Assembly (NCBI RefSeq): GCF_039555335.1 | Contig: NC_092637.1 | Span: forward strand, 43,354,990-43,418,989 | Origin: Amphiura filiformis | Lineage: Eukaryota; Echinodermata; Ophiuroidea; Amphilepidida; Amphiuridae | Length of the DNA: 64,000 nucleotides | Direction of reading: 5' to 3' | Part shown: positions 25,435-37,600 of the stretch, piece by piece | Layout of the letters: each line of letters begins with the position of its first letter | Position numbering within the stretch: position 1 is the stretch's first letter | Translations under genes and position numbers: made by a program | Notes under the pieces: generated by a model | Database searches by the model: none | What the model saw: the letters and a program-made list of their open reading frames with translations, nothing else | What the model was told of the DNA's origin: nothing

Positions 25435-25933
25435 ACACTGCAAAAAGCGTGTTTAATTCATAAACACTTTTCTTGCACCACATTCTAAACATGCTTGATT
25501 CCTAAACCCTATAGTGGCAGCCAGCCCTGATATATAGCTACTAACCGCTCCATCTCGGGGGCACTTGACGTGATGGGGGTGTGCAGACAACGCACTGCAA
25601 AAAGTGTGTTTAGGAATTAAACACTTTTCTAAACACTATCTTGCACCATGTTTTTAAACATGTTTAAATGCTACACATGTTTAGGAATTTGATGGGTATG
25701 TGTTTAGGAATTTAACACATGATGTTTTGGAATTTGACATTGGTTTTTAGGAATAAAACACTTTTCTTGCACCACGTTTCTAAACATGTTTGATTCCTAA
25801 ACACCAATGTCAAATTTCCTAAACACAGCCCATCAAATTCCTAAACATGTGTAGCATTTATACATGTTTAAAAACATGGGGCAAGATAGTGTTTAGAAAA
25901 GTGTTTAATTCCTAAACACACTTTTTGCAGTGT
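25435..25933. repeat. Nested foldback element, CACTGCAAAAAG ends
   Basis: CACTGCAAAAAG at 25437 is mirrored by CTTTTTGCAGTG at about 25932, and a second left end at about 25591 shows that one copy sits inside another. The interior is built of AAACATGTTTA and TTTAGGAATT palindromic words. Confidence 0.8.
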
Positions 25934-26264
25934 AGATTATATTTTTCACATAGCCATCTTGAAATTTAAAATTTAAAACTATAAACTGAAAATTTGAGAG
26001 TACAATATTTTGCGTGTTTAACTTCAACTTGTCTCATCAATAATGGCTTCTTTTATTAATGCTACTGTTTACATCATTTCATTAACAGCGACACTAAAAA
26101 CTAACATCGGTCAAACATATTTCATATAAATACATTGGTTGTATTGTATTGTTTTTATTCCCTGTACTTGGGACTGGTGGGGGAAAAATATACACGACAA
26201 AGATGTAAGCCAACGGGCGCAGAATCGATGATGAATTGGTCAATTTGGCGTCCCCCTAAGGAGA

Positions 26265-26450
26265 TTTCCCGAAAACTTACATCTTTGGAACAAAGATAAA
26301 AACCACCAGCCCCCAAATCTTCAAATGTTTTGACCAAATTGTTACCATAAAGATCTAAAATATGATGAATACGAAATATGATTTCATCCCACTCAGGGTA
26401 ATAGAACCGAACATTTTTATTACACCAAATATTTTTGTCAAAGCTGAAAT
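26265..26450 (-). mobile_element. LINE reverse-transcriptase fragment (L1/Tx1-like)
   Basis: The minus strand reads SFDKNIWCNKNVRFYYPEWD, then IIFRIHHILDLYG and KTFEDL. This resembles the 'new contact point, scene of the FEDL' region upstream of the C-terminus in L1-type elements. It is a short remnant with no complete frame. Confidence 0.5.
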
Positions 26451-26479
26451 AATATTATGTTCAAATATTTACATTAGGT

Positions 26480-26607
26480 TATCAAAAATGTTTTTAACGT
26501 TTCGAAAACGTTTTATGCCCTTTATATAACCCGACATTTAATCGCGTTCCAACAACATTTTATAACCTTTTGCGAATGATATTGAAAACATTCTGTGTTT
26601 GCTGGAA
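26480..26607. repeat. AAACGTTTT-family fragment
   Basis: Contains CGAAAACGTTTTATGCCC, TATATAACCCGACATTTAA and the terminus CTGTGTTTGCTGG. The left end is lost. Confidence 0.75.
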
Positions 26608-27452
26608 ATTTAACATATTTCGAGCAGGACCGGATTTACCTTTTTGGGGGCCCTGGGCCAGGTCAAAATTTGGAGGCCCCAAACACACCGTGAGGAAGGT
26701 ATGTGCACTCAAGTGGCCACGTTTCTAGATTTCACCAGGACATTTGCGCGCGAAGCGCGGGAAAATGTTTACTTTTAGCCCAAATTAAAGCTCAATTTTG
26801 CTATATTAAGGGCTTGTGCGCGTCCTGATTTCGAGGCAAAGTTTCAAGGCAAAATAAGTGTTTTAATTATGCATTAATTTTTAAATTAAAATCAAATAAA
26901 TAATACATTTCCAACCCGAGGTAGGATATATTGATTTCGTGACAACAAAACCGTTTTCGATAATGTCAGAACAACTCAAGCAGCCAGATCTCACTATAGG
27001 CCTCGCAATCATATGTGACCCATCACATCGAAACACGGCAGTTGTCAGAAATCAACATTTAAAGATAATAAAGAAAAGTATAAAGAAAATAATCAGAAAT
27101 TTGAACTACATTTGTCACATAAAATCGCCATTCTACATGTTTTAATGGGATGTGCCATTTTAAAGCTTAAAAACAGTCATTTGGTTTGGTAAAGAAATCT
27201 ACAAGTTCCTTTTTGACGACAACTGCTGTGTTCCGATGTGATGGGTACCATATATACACAGGGAATCGCCGGGGGTGCCAAGTGACTTCTTTCTTCATCT
27301 TCTCTCCTTTTTCGTTTCTCCTTTCCCTTCCGATAGCAAAAAAAACCTTGTGTTCAGTTAGGGTTATAATATCGCGTCTTAAATATAGTTCGATGGTGCC
27401 AATTTGTAAACTCGTACGATTCAGTGATCTTGATTAATTCGAAAGTAAAATG
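26608..27452. other. No gene seen
   Basis: Short frames only. It forms the 3' flank of the minus-strand acidic gene that begins at 27878. Confidence 0.4.
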
Positions 27453-27878
27453 TTACAAATCATCGAATTTTAGTTCAGGAATTACTGTCTGTTCACTGCA
27501 AAGTTCATTATCGCAATCGAATAGCGTATCATCAATTTCATAGCTATTGATAAAGTCAAATAATGAAAAGTCGATCGTTTGTTCCCCATTATTTGAAAAA
27601 TCGGCTTCTGGAAAATCGTGAAAATCATCAAAATTGGCATCTGGGTATTGTGTCATGGACTGGTTACAGATATAATCAATGTCTTCTGAAGATATTTGCA
27701 TTTGGAGGCTGGTTGGATCAAAATCCTGTCCAATGAAACTCGGACTCTGACCTTTCTCGACCGAGGTACCATTTATATCTAAAAAAGTATCTTCTAATGT
27801 ATCGATGGATAAATCATTAAAATGTTCGAGAGAAAGTCCAAATACTTCTTGGAATGCTGAGACCTGTATATCATCCAT
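27453..27878 (-). CDS. Acidic 141-residue protein, activation-domain-like, unknown family
   Basis: One intact exon, MDDIQVSAFQEV... to ...KFDDL. It is very rich in D/E with spaced bulky hydrophobics (NFDDFHDFPEADF, TIDFSLFDFINSYEIDD). That pattern is typical of acidic transactivation domains and of short motifs that bind KIX- or TAZ-type domains. There is no DNA-binding domain, membrane segment or signal. Basic residues are almost absent. A TATA box (27924-27934, minus) lies about 50 bp upstream of the ATG, the same layout as several other genes in this window. The role as a transcriptional co-regulator is inference from composition only. Confidence 0.6.
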   Translation of the reverse strand: MDDIQVSAFQEVFGLSLEHFNDLSIDTLEDTFLDINGTSVEKGQSPSFIGQDFDPTSLQMQISSEDIDYICNQSMTQYPDANFDDFHDFPEADFSNNGEQTIDFSLFDFINSYEIDDTLFDCDNELCSEQTVIPELKFDDL

Positions 27879-27923
27879 CTTAGCTTGAGAGATTTGAAAG
27901 AACGTTTAAAATGTTGACAAATT

Positions 27924-27934
27924 ATATTATATAC
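27924..27934 (-). promoter_or_regulatory. TATA box of the acidic-protein gene
   Basis: Reads GTATATAATAT on the minus strand, 46-56 bp before the ATG. Confidence 0.6.
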
Positions 27935-28204
27935 GCCAACCGGTCGCAAAATAATCCCTCGACTATCAGGTGCTTCCTTCCAGGGAATCTTGTAAAATAA
28001 CTTATTTCGTTCGTCTAAGCTGTATCAAAACTGCTCTTGATAAATGTAATATGAATCAACGCTTAACTTCAAAGAGTCAAGGCAATTAATCCGATACAGT
28101 CAATCATTGTTTGATAATAAACAAACATCCTTGCTTTATTTCACGCCGTATTTCATAGTAAAATTAAGAAACTTTGATTTCGAACATAAACAGTTGTGTC
28201 GTTG

Positions 28205-29278
28205 TACAGGCTGAGTCAAAAAGAAGTAAACTCATGTTTGAGGGGCTATAACTCGAGATCTGTAAGGAATCTGCTAAAAATTAAAATACCACTGGAAAGA
28301 ACAAATTCTACACGTCTGAATAAAAATAAGAATTGTTGCAATTGCACACAGCAAACTCGAGTTATGCTCATTTGAATACAACCACCCATTTTTGTAGCTG
28401 CACACGGTTTCACTTCCCAAGTAGGGGTATACCTATTATATTGATTGGTAAGGCGCGATATTCAAATGCAAATAAAGTTCTGTGGCAGGTGTGGTTTCGA
28501 TCAATAATTACTGCATGTTAAAGGACTCTTTTCAATATGAATTTTACCTCATTGCACTACATTATAATAAAACGGACCAAATGACAACATGGCACCACAA
28601 TTTACCGCACGGGAGCGCACGTTTCTGTCGACAAAGTATCATGAAACTAAGAGTCCCACTGAAGTTCAGCGTCTTTTTCGTCTCCAATTTCCTACAGCTA
28701 ACCGGGTTTCATGTAAGGGAGCAGTATATAAGAATGTGAATAAGCTCAATGTGCATGGGACACTAAGGAACAGACAGCCGGAAGCTTCAGGCAGACCACG
28801 AACTGCTAGATCACAAGTGAACATTGCTAGAGTTAGACATGCGTTACAGCAAGACCAAAGATCAGCTCAATCCTTTACCCAACATTCCCCAATCAAGCTT
28901 CTGCCGGATCGTTCGTAAAGACTTGAATTGGTATCCCTACAAACTATAGTCCCGACTATAGTACTGTCATGGACTTTGTTAAATATTAATTAAAAGCAAA
29001 AGTTGTCTTTTCAACAATAAATCCTGTTAGCACTTTGCTGATTCGTCGAGATTGAAATGGATGAAAATCAATCAGCCGTGTGCAGCTAAAAAAATGGGTG
29101 GTTGTATTCAAATGAGAATAACTTTAGTTTGCTGTGAGCAATTTCAACAATTCTTTTTTTTATTTAGACGTATAGAATTTGCTCTTTTCTATGGTATTTT
29201 TATTTTTAACAGATTTCTTGCAGTTGTCGAGTTACAGTCCCTCAAACATGAGTTTACTTCTTTTTGACTCAGCCTGTA
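28205..29278. mobile_element. Mariner/Tc1-superfamily element, non-autonomous
   Basis: Perfect-looking inverted ends, CAGGCTGAGTCAAAAAGAAG at 28207 and its mirror ending at 29276, are each flanked by TA. The ends stay similar for about 50 bp. The interior keeps only the N-terminal part of a transposase and then jumps to sub-terminal sequence. Confidence 0.85.
28589..28918 (+). pseudogene. Truncated transposase (DUF4817-type helix-turn-helix)
   Basis: Begins MAPQFTARERTFLSTKYHET, then EVQRLFRLQFP, GRPRTARSQVNIARVRHALQ. This is the N-terminal domain found in a Tc1/mariner-like transposon group of invertebrates. The DDE catalytic domain is deleted. A KDLNWYPYK relic follows at about 28915-28945 in another frame. 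Confidence 0.75.
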
Positions 29279-31019
29279 TTCCTGCGTTAATATTGTGATA
29301 AGGCCTTTCGCACTTAATCGTCAGTTTCCTATTTACTGCCCGCGTTCCCACGTGAAAAAAGTAATTATTTGTTTAGATTTAATTATTTGACATAATCTGC
29401 TGAGAAATCAACATTTCGTATTTGGTGTTGGTAGAGCATTATCGTATTGTCCTTTATTAATTAGGTGATTTAATAAATATTATTAATTGCTTCAGCAACC
29501 CTGAAGTAAACAAACAAACAAAAACAAGGGTTAAAATCCTGTAAAATTCTGTAAAAATTCTACAAAAAGTATCAAAATCCCTACATTATAGGATATCCCT
29601 GTGTTATAAATCAATTTTATACGTCACATTTAAAATGACTTATAAATCGCCTTTAGAGATATAGGAGATATCTTGAGTCTCGAAAACATGTTTCCCATGA
29701 AATTATTTGTGATTCGAATTATTACTTGGTGTAACTATAATTTTGCTATCTACTGAAGATAGCATTCAGTAATCACTATGTGACAAGTCGTTTCTTGAAG
29801 TGTTTACTATTCTAAATATTAATACTTTTATATAAACTTACTTTACCTAGCCTACTCAACAATTTAGCAATTATGATGGCCAAAGGATTCTATAACTTAA
29901 ACGTCCTTACGCTAACAAAACTGTGCGGCTATAAAGTGTACATTCGAGAATTAAAATTTACACGCATTTACACCAATGTTATCGCAAGTCCGATTTTTTT
30001 TACACTCCAATGTGCATCTGAAGAGTAAATGGGATGTTCTTTTAACATTTCCTAATGGAAATTCCCAAACAATATTGCGAAGAAAAGCTGTGGTAAATCC
30101 CAATGTCATCTTCGGGGGTGTGTGACAAATTTCTGGAATAGCCCTATAAATCCCAATTTATGAAAAGCATACAAAAGTTTAGGGTCCAAAAAAACAAAGA
30201 AAGAGACGTGCATTAAAAACAAATACATACATACATGTACAATAGCCTTCGAAGCACACACTCCAATAGATATTTCGCTTGAATTTACTGTATGCTTTTA
30301 CAAAATGATTATTTTCGATATAAATATTCGAGAAATCGGGGAGTGCAGCTTAATCATGGGAACACAAAATGCAAATTTTCGCGCGCTTTTCTCGGTGGCA
30401 TTGACCGTAATCCTAAGCTAGATTGCTACAAACCCTAATATCTTTTCTGACAATAAATACAAAACTTCAGTATTCACTTATTTATTAATGAATATAATAA
30501 AAATATCTCCGAAGAAGTAAATGGCCACCAGCTGGTAATCTTTGACCAGTCATGTATAAAGTGAATGTAATTGTACATTGACTTGAGTAACTATTTGATA
30601 CAACTTTTGAATTGGGATATTTTTCATTCAAAAGGGTTACCATGCCTACAAAATTTGGGTTATGCAGACAAATAAAATATCAAAATTTGCAGAATTAATC
30701 CGTTAATTTCAATTGTTTTAATTTGATGAATAGAGTTTAAGTTTTATATTATAATAAAAGTGGTGCTTTTTTGAGATTCTAATTTTGCCTTCATGGATAC
30801 CGATAAAAGCTTTATGCTTGTTCATGTTTGCACAAACACAGCTGTACCATCTATTTTTTTTATCTCTAGTCATTACGACCAAACAAAATGTGTGAACATC
30901 AACACCTTTCTTTTATCATCTAGTCACACTTTAATAAAAAATAAAACCGACTTTACAAAAGACTATGACTGTGTGAACCAATTTATTTCATCCGTTCCAC
31001 GAAAGTTGATGTGAACATT
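29279..31019. other. AT-rich stretch without a gene
   Basis: No credible coding frame. It contains one exact copy of the 21-bp palindrome that forms the array at 60.7 kb (separate entry, 29744-29764). Confidence 0.5.
29744..29764. promoter_or_regulatory. Single copy of the TGCTATCT/AGATAGCA palindrome
   Basis: TGCTATCT, ACTGA, AGATAGCA: 21 bp identical to the units at 60691, 60745 and 60772. It lies about 1.9 kb upstream of the acidic-protein gene (27878, minus). Confidence 0.5.
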
Positions 31020-31640
31020 TTTTTATAAAATTGTGGAAACTTTGTTTGAAAGAAATAAAATGACAAAATGTGCATACAATATTTAAAAGACTCAGGATAT
31101 ACCAGAAAATACGGAGGTTTATTGGATCAACAATTTGGGAGTTGAAGAGGAAATTGACTGGACATTTATTCATGAAAATAATTTTAAATGTCGAATCGAA
31201 ACACACCTCTAACTATCTGCCCAAATAATGTCCTTTTATAAAGTTTATAAAATTAGTAGAACTGATTCGCCTATGTATTTCATTTGCAAGAAATCAACTG
31301 AATTTTTAGCTCACATATTCTGTGAGTGCGATTGTGTGTATCCTTTGTGGAACAAACTTGCAACTCTTTTTTTATAATAAAACTGGTGAAAATTGTATTC
31401 TTTCTAATTTTAAAAATATTTTTGGGACCTATACCACTAGTACAAAGCATTACACAGGCTTGAACTTTTGTATTCTCTGTCTCAAGTTTTATGTTTATAG
31501 GTGTAAGTTTCAACAAATTATTCCAAATTTTCAAGCCTTTTTAAATTAGGTCAAAATTAAGTTTAAAACTGAATATAAAATTGCAGAAAAAATTATAAAT
31601 TGGGAAAACAATATCTCATGAGAGTGAATATCAATTTATT
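31020..31640 (+). mobile_element. LINE C-terminal fragment with frameshifts
   Basis: The plus strand shows, across frames, LYKVYKISRTDSP, FICKKSTEFLAHIFCECDCV and YPLWNKL. This is the cysteine-containing end of L1/Tx1-type reverse transcriptase proteins. It is followed by FKTEYKIAEKIINWEN, which resembles their last residues. Confidence 0.6.
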
Positions 31641-31800
31641 TTTATTCATTTTGCTATTTTATTTTTGTTTGTTTTTTCTGAATTTACTACTCCCTTTTAT
31701 ATTTCATGCTACACATATTCATGTAATCAGCCTGCATAATGATTATTCACCGTGTTTCATGTTTATGTGCCCATATATGACCATTAAAATACAGAGAGTA

Positions 31801-33069
31801 CACTGTAAAAATGGTGTCTTGGCAGAAGACACAAAACAAGACAGGTCTCATGAAGCCGGTTTTAAGACGCGTTTATATTCAAGACAGGTCTTATGAAGCC
31901 GGTTTTGAGACGCATTTATATTCAAGACAGGTCTTATGAAGCCGGTTTTGAGACATGTAATAACAAAGACATGTCTTGGGTACATCATGTCTTGATTCAA
32001 GACACCACTTGTATAAGACACGTTTGTATCCAAAACAGGTCTTGTGAAGCCAGTTTTTTTTGAGACATGTAATTAAAGAGACATGTCTTGGGTACATCAT
32101 GTCTTCGCCAAAGACATGTCTTTGCCAAAGATATATTTTGCAAAAAGACATGTCTTAGCTTATGTATCATCTCTTGCCCGCTTCGCGCTAAGAGAGGAAC
32201 ACTTCAACTCATCATCGCGGTGTTGAATAGCCATCAAGTGTATTTGATAGCACGGTGACACGTACTTTAAAGTTATCTTTAAAAGTATGGTCTTAAAAAA
32301 GAAAGTGCCGAAAATTCTTGTGTATTTCCTTAAAAATATATAATCCGTGGTGTTAAATAGCGTTTGCCCTGCGTTTTATCATCCATGGTTTTGTTTCCTA
32401 TTATTTCAACTTAGGTCCTCCAAACACTAGTACTCTTCACAAAAATTATTTGTTACCCAATTGTTACCAAAAAGCCTATATTGGCTTCTTCCAAGACGCA
32501 TCTCCAATTGGTCGCGTGTGATATGTCTCCATTCAAGACACACTGGTTTTAAGACATGTTCTACAACATTAATCCATGCGTCAAGTTGGACTGGTAACTT
32601 CTTCCAACGCGTCTCCAATTGGTCGTGTGTGATATGTCTCCATTCAAGACACACTGGTTTTAAGACGTGTTCTACAACATTAATCCATGCGTCAAGTTGG
32701 ACTGGTATCTTCTTCCAAGACGCATCTCCAATTGGTCGTGTGTGATATGTCTCCATTCAAGACACACTGGTTTTAAGACGTGTTCTACAAAATGTGTAAG
32801 ATAGACATGTCTTATTTAGTGTCTTGATCTCAGACATCAAGTAGGACTGGCAACTTGGTCCAAGACGCGTCTCCAAATGAACATGTGTGTTGTGTCTTCT
32901 GTCAAGACATGTTTGCTATGATGAGTCATGACACAGAATAATATATGTGTAATTAAGACATGACTAGGGAGAAGACGCTATATGGTTTGACGTGTCTTGG
33001 GAAAAGATACCAGATAAAGACACGTCAAATTTAAGACGTGTTTATTTGCAAGACACCCTTTTTACAGTG
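31801..33069. repeat. 1.27-kb foldback element built of AAGACATGTCTT-type words
   Basis: CACTGTAAAAATGGTGTCTT at the left is mirrored by the AAGACACCCTTTTTACAGTG right end. The interior is packed with AGACATGTCT, AAGACGTGTTT and TGAAGCCGGTTTT repeats. Short frames inside are products of the repeats. Confidence 0.85.
32485..32795. repeat. Tandem repeat, ~112-bp unit, three copies
   Basis: Units begin with CTTCCAAGACGCATCTCC or its variant near 32488, 32601 and 32712. Each contains TGATATGTCTCCATTCAAGA and CACACTGGTTTTAAGAC. The array is inside the foldback element. Confidence 0.85.
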
Positions 33070-34545
33070 TAGTGATATACACGTATTCACGAATACCATC
33101 ATGAATGTTGTCTTTGTCCACTGTCTTTGTCTCTTTTGTCCCTCTCTGTACCTGTTGCTTTATATAGTATTGATTATGATATTAAAAATATAAAAATTAA
33201 TGTGATTGTAAAAATAAATGTTAATGTTCATGATCGTTGGGAACTGGTGAATCTTTGTGTATGTGTTTTCTGCAGTTCCAAGCACAGGGAATAATAAAAA
33301 AAGAGAGAGAAAAAAAAAGAAAGGAATATAAGTCTATCGTGTATAAACTTGGTGCAATGTTTCAATAACAAATATTATTGTGAATGTCTCACGGCGGTGT
33401 CCTGTTCAAACCACTTCAATCCTTTTCTCTTGTATTTTGTTTGCTTAAATATGAATAACATATATACAGATGAGAGATAGCAATTAGTTTTAAATGATTT
33501 TGAGTTATTTTTCATTAACATTGATTAAATTTGTCTTTTTACATTAAATGTACATCATCTTTTTCAGTTTTATTTAATCATATTATTTGTGGTTAAATCA
33601 ACTATATACGGCCGGGGTCATTTTCTGTTATTTGACATCATGTTAAATTGACCCCTAAAAGACTTTAAATGACGCAAATATAATAATTTTCAACCCCCGT
33701 TCCGGAGTCATTTTCTAATCGGAGCACTTGAACATAGTCATTTCAACCACGTTAAGGGTCATTTTCTAATCATGACCACTGAATATAGTTATTTTTTGAC
33801 GCGGGGTTATTTTTTAACGGACTATATATATACAGGTCAAATCATTTTTTGACCCTTTTTTGACCACAATTTGGGTCAAATGTTTCACTATAGTCGGTGC
33901 ATAGGTGACTTGGAAAGCGGGGTCATTTTTTACCCTTTCGGGGTCAAATTTTGACCCCGTAGTTTTTTTGCGTGATATATGAAAGAAAGTTCCAAAAATT
34001 AAAGCAGAAATCCATAATTGGAAGAAACTTCTCGATGATGGAAAATAGTGCAATACAAAATCAATGTTTCAAAAAGATGTCAAAATTAACCTTTTTTTAG
34101 ACCATATGGTTAAATAGTTTTTAATATCGTAGTTTAGGTGTTTTATGTGTTAAATAGTTATTGTATATATTTTCATTGTTTAGGCCTATTGTGTATTTTT
34201 AAGAACCCGTTTGAAAATAAGTCGCTAACTTTAAAAGACATCATTGGCATCGTGTCAATATTTTATGTTTTGTATTTTATAAGAATTGTGTATGTTGTCA
34301 GGCATTCCTAATTAGAGTTTTTAAAGCGCAAAATTCAAGTTTCAAAGATTTGCTCCGGGATTGTTGAGAGAAATCACTCTAGAACATCGCCCCCTTACTA
34401 TACACCTACTCATATAGATAGGCATACACATTTTTGTTCACAATCGCATCACGTGAGATAGCTACCCGTGACATGAATGGAGGTTTTTTTGATATTTGTC
34501 TAGCGATTGACCAATTAAGTGGGGTGATTTGCTCATGAATATTTA
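33070..34545. other. Upstream flank of the PIM-like kinase gene
   Basis: No gene. Between 33600 and 33980 GGGTCATTTT, GGGTCAAA and their complements recur, suggesting a decayed repeat. A CACGTG E-box lies at about 34451. Confidence 0.4.
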
Positions 34546-34603
34546 TGACGTGTAATGTTTGTAGGCCTATGTGTGTTTTACTGTTAGCACACTGTATATA
34601 AAT
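34546..34603 (+). promoter_or_regulatory. Promoter of PIM-like kinase gene: TGACGT element and TATA box
   Basis: TGACGTGTAA at 34546-34555 and TATATAAAT at 34595-34603. Transcription would be expected to start near 34625-34635. That excludes the ATG at 34621 and favours the next in-frame ATG at 34675. Confidence 0.6.
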
Positions 34604-34674
34604 TTATTGGAACCAGGAAAATGGTCACTTTATTCTATATACTTGGACCTGGCTTAGTTGTAAACGGCAAAAGC

Positions 34675-37600
34675 ATGGCAGAATTTTTCGACAAATATGT
34701 ATTTGATAAATCCTCGATCTTAGGAAGTGGCGGCTATGGATCTGTGTTCTCTGGATTTTACAATGAGAGACCGGTAAGATTATTACATTTATCGTTTTAT
34801 TTCAATAGGCGTAACGAAACTTTATAAACAGTCGTTTAAGGTGACCTGATATATTTGGAAAATTGAATTCTTTTCAAGCAATCTTTTTCAAGCAAAAGTG
34901 TCAGCCTGATACGCTAATTGCCTACGGCATTTTTTGTAATTTTGAGAACAAAGTACAAAATACGGTTCAAACATTCATATAAACATATTCATTCACCAAT
35001 CTTTACACAAAAACGGATGATAATGATACTAATGAAAGGGAATAATTAGGTTGATTACATAACTGATGCATGCTTGAACCACATTTTGTTCTTTATTCTC
35101 AAAATTGCAAAAAATAACTCATTAGCGTAGCAGGCTGACGATATGCAGTTCAATATTTTGAGTAGATATGTATAGGCATAATGTTTACACGTTAGTTTTA
35201 ATTAATCATTGTTCCAGATATCAAACTTACCCGGATTATTTAAAATTTCTATTAATGCGTCTTTTGGATATATTTTTTAATTTCTGATACAGTGTCGGGG
35301 TTAGCGACAATTTGTGGCGCAATTTTTGCTTAGGCCCAAAATAATGTCGAGAACCTTATAACTGAAAATTACTGAAATATTTGTTTTCCATATGTTCACT
35401 AAACAATAATGGTATTTTTTTGTAAACCCCTACTCTTCACTTCACAAATAAGAGGTAAAAACCTGACAACATAATGAACTATTCCACAAAATAAGTGCAC
35501 ACCCTTGTAGAGGAGTAACTTTGAAATTAAAAATGCTTGGATTTCCAAGTTTGCTGTCTTTTCTAAAATGAAACTGGAAAAAGCTTGGAAATGCCATCAC
35601 GGAACTGTCCAAAATGAGCTCTCAAATTGAGGATTTTTTATTTTTAAATATTTTCTGCTGGATATTTTCGCATATATTGAATGCAATATTTCATTTCTTT
35701 TTCAGGTAGCTGTTAAAATGGTTGAACGGTTTAAAATAAGCAGCTGGGTTTACGTGAGTATTCTGCATTTTTTTAAAGACTGTCTCAATTGAAAACTAGT
35801 CTTGAATAATATAATTATTAAAACAATCTTTGTAAAATATTATTTCATATTGCAAAGTTAGCGATAAGCTGATTTTGTTTGTTTTTTTAGTATAAGCAAA
35901 GGCAGAAACACGGTTCAAGGAACTATTCTCAAGGCATCTTCGCAAAGAGGAAACTACAATAACCTTTCTTTGCAAAACTACATTGTAAAATATAATATGT
36001 ATAAACGAAAGACTTATTATATGTCCTTCAATTGAATACCTAAGTAGAAGAAGGGCCCAATTCCACTTTTTTTTATACAAAAGTGAGTTAGACCCCGCAT
36101 TTTATAGACTGTTCTTCCTCGTGTGTCAAAAACGTTTTGTGTTTGCTGGGATGTATTTTGTCAAGATGTTTTGGCGTAGGCCCTTAGGATGAGGCTTTTA
36201 CCCTGTGTAAATGTACACCTCATATTGACATATTTTTACGTGTATTTTATGCTATAACAGGATCAGACTATAGGAGAATACATACCACAAGAAGTGGCGA
36301 TGATGAAGAGATTAAGAGATGTTGAAGGCTGTATCAAAATCATAGACTACCATATTAACCCAACGGCGTGTTTCATCGTCATGGAACGGCCAGATCCAAC
36401 ACAGGACCTATTTGAGTTTGTGAAGGCTAAAGGCAGGCTTCCCGAGCCACTATGCAGGACTGTTTTAAAACAGATAGTTCAAACTACGATAGAGTGCCAC
36501 GAAATGGGAGTCTTCCACAACGACTTGAAGGAAGAGAACATTTTAATTTCGCCGGTGACAAATAAAGTCAAAGTGATTGACTTTGGGACTGCATGTTATC
36601 TACATCAAGGGAGTTACAGGTATATCCAAGGTAAGTACGAATGTAAAGATACACGCTGGAACAACTCAGCAGTTCTTCTGGGGGGAAACAAAGCTACCTG
36701 GTTATGAAATTAATCAGTGACAATGTTATCTCTAACAGGTTTTGATGCAATAACGTTAAAACATCATTGGACACGTGTCAAATTCAGAGTCAACTGTGTC
36801 ACTGTTTAATTTGATAACCAAGCAGGTTTGGTTCACCCCGGAAAAACACAATATTTTGCAGCGCATGAACGGACCCTAAGTCGTATACTTAAGGTCCGTT
36901 CATACTCTCCCTTCCGATAGCAAAAAAGCCCTATGGGCGTCAGGGTTAAAGTATAACGATAAAATTTTGTGATTAAATGCAATGATTTTACGGCCACTAA
37001 TTAACAATTGTTAAGTCACAAAAATCGTTACGTCTATTTTCTTCAAAAAAACATTATGTATCCGTAATTCGCCACACTGTGTAAAATGCGACATTCTTGC
37101 CTTCACTGTGTAACCATGTTTAGCAACTAATTATAAATTCCTAAACATCGATGAATATCCATACTCTTAACATGTTTAGTACTTAGTCTTGTTTACAAAT
37201 TGAACGCAAGAATGTGTTAAGAAAAGTCTTTTAAGGGACCGTGATTCCAGAAAATAAAAACCTGGAATATTTTCAAAATTAGTCTGGAATTTCAGCGGTT
37301 TCTATTTATGTTTTTTATTATAATTTTCAGACACCATGAGCAAAAAAGAATGGAATTTCAGACATAATAAGCTGCAGACAAAGTCTGGATTTCAAATGCC
37401 CTCTATATGGTCGTTTATTTTCTGAAATAGCCCATTGCAACGCTTAGCACTGGTTTTGTAGTGCACGTAATATTTATTATCTATTCAATGCAACATCGTT
37501 CACACATTTTCACACAAGCGGTTAAGGGGTGGGGGTATGAACGTTTGGGCAGTATTTTTGTGGGATTGAGAGCACATCGGACATATCGAATTGTATTCTG

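Noticed and set aside
30793..31014. 73-codon plus-strand frame before the LINE fragment
   Set aside because: No recognisable motif, no promoter, adjacent to decayed LINE sequence.
32427..32756. Open frames of about 95-109 codons on both strands
   Set aside because: They come from a 112-bp tandem repeat inside a foldback element; the encoded peptide simply repeats itself.
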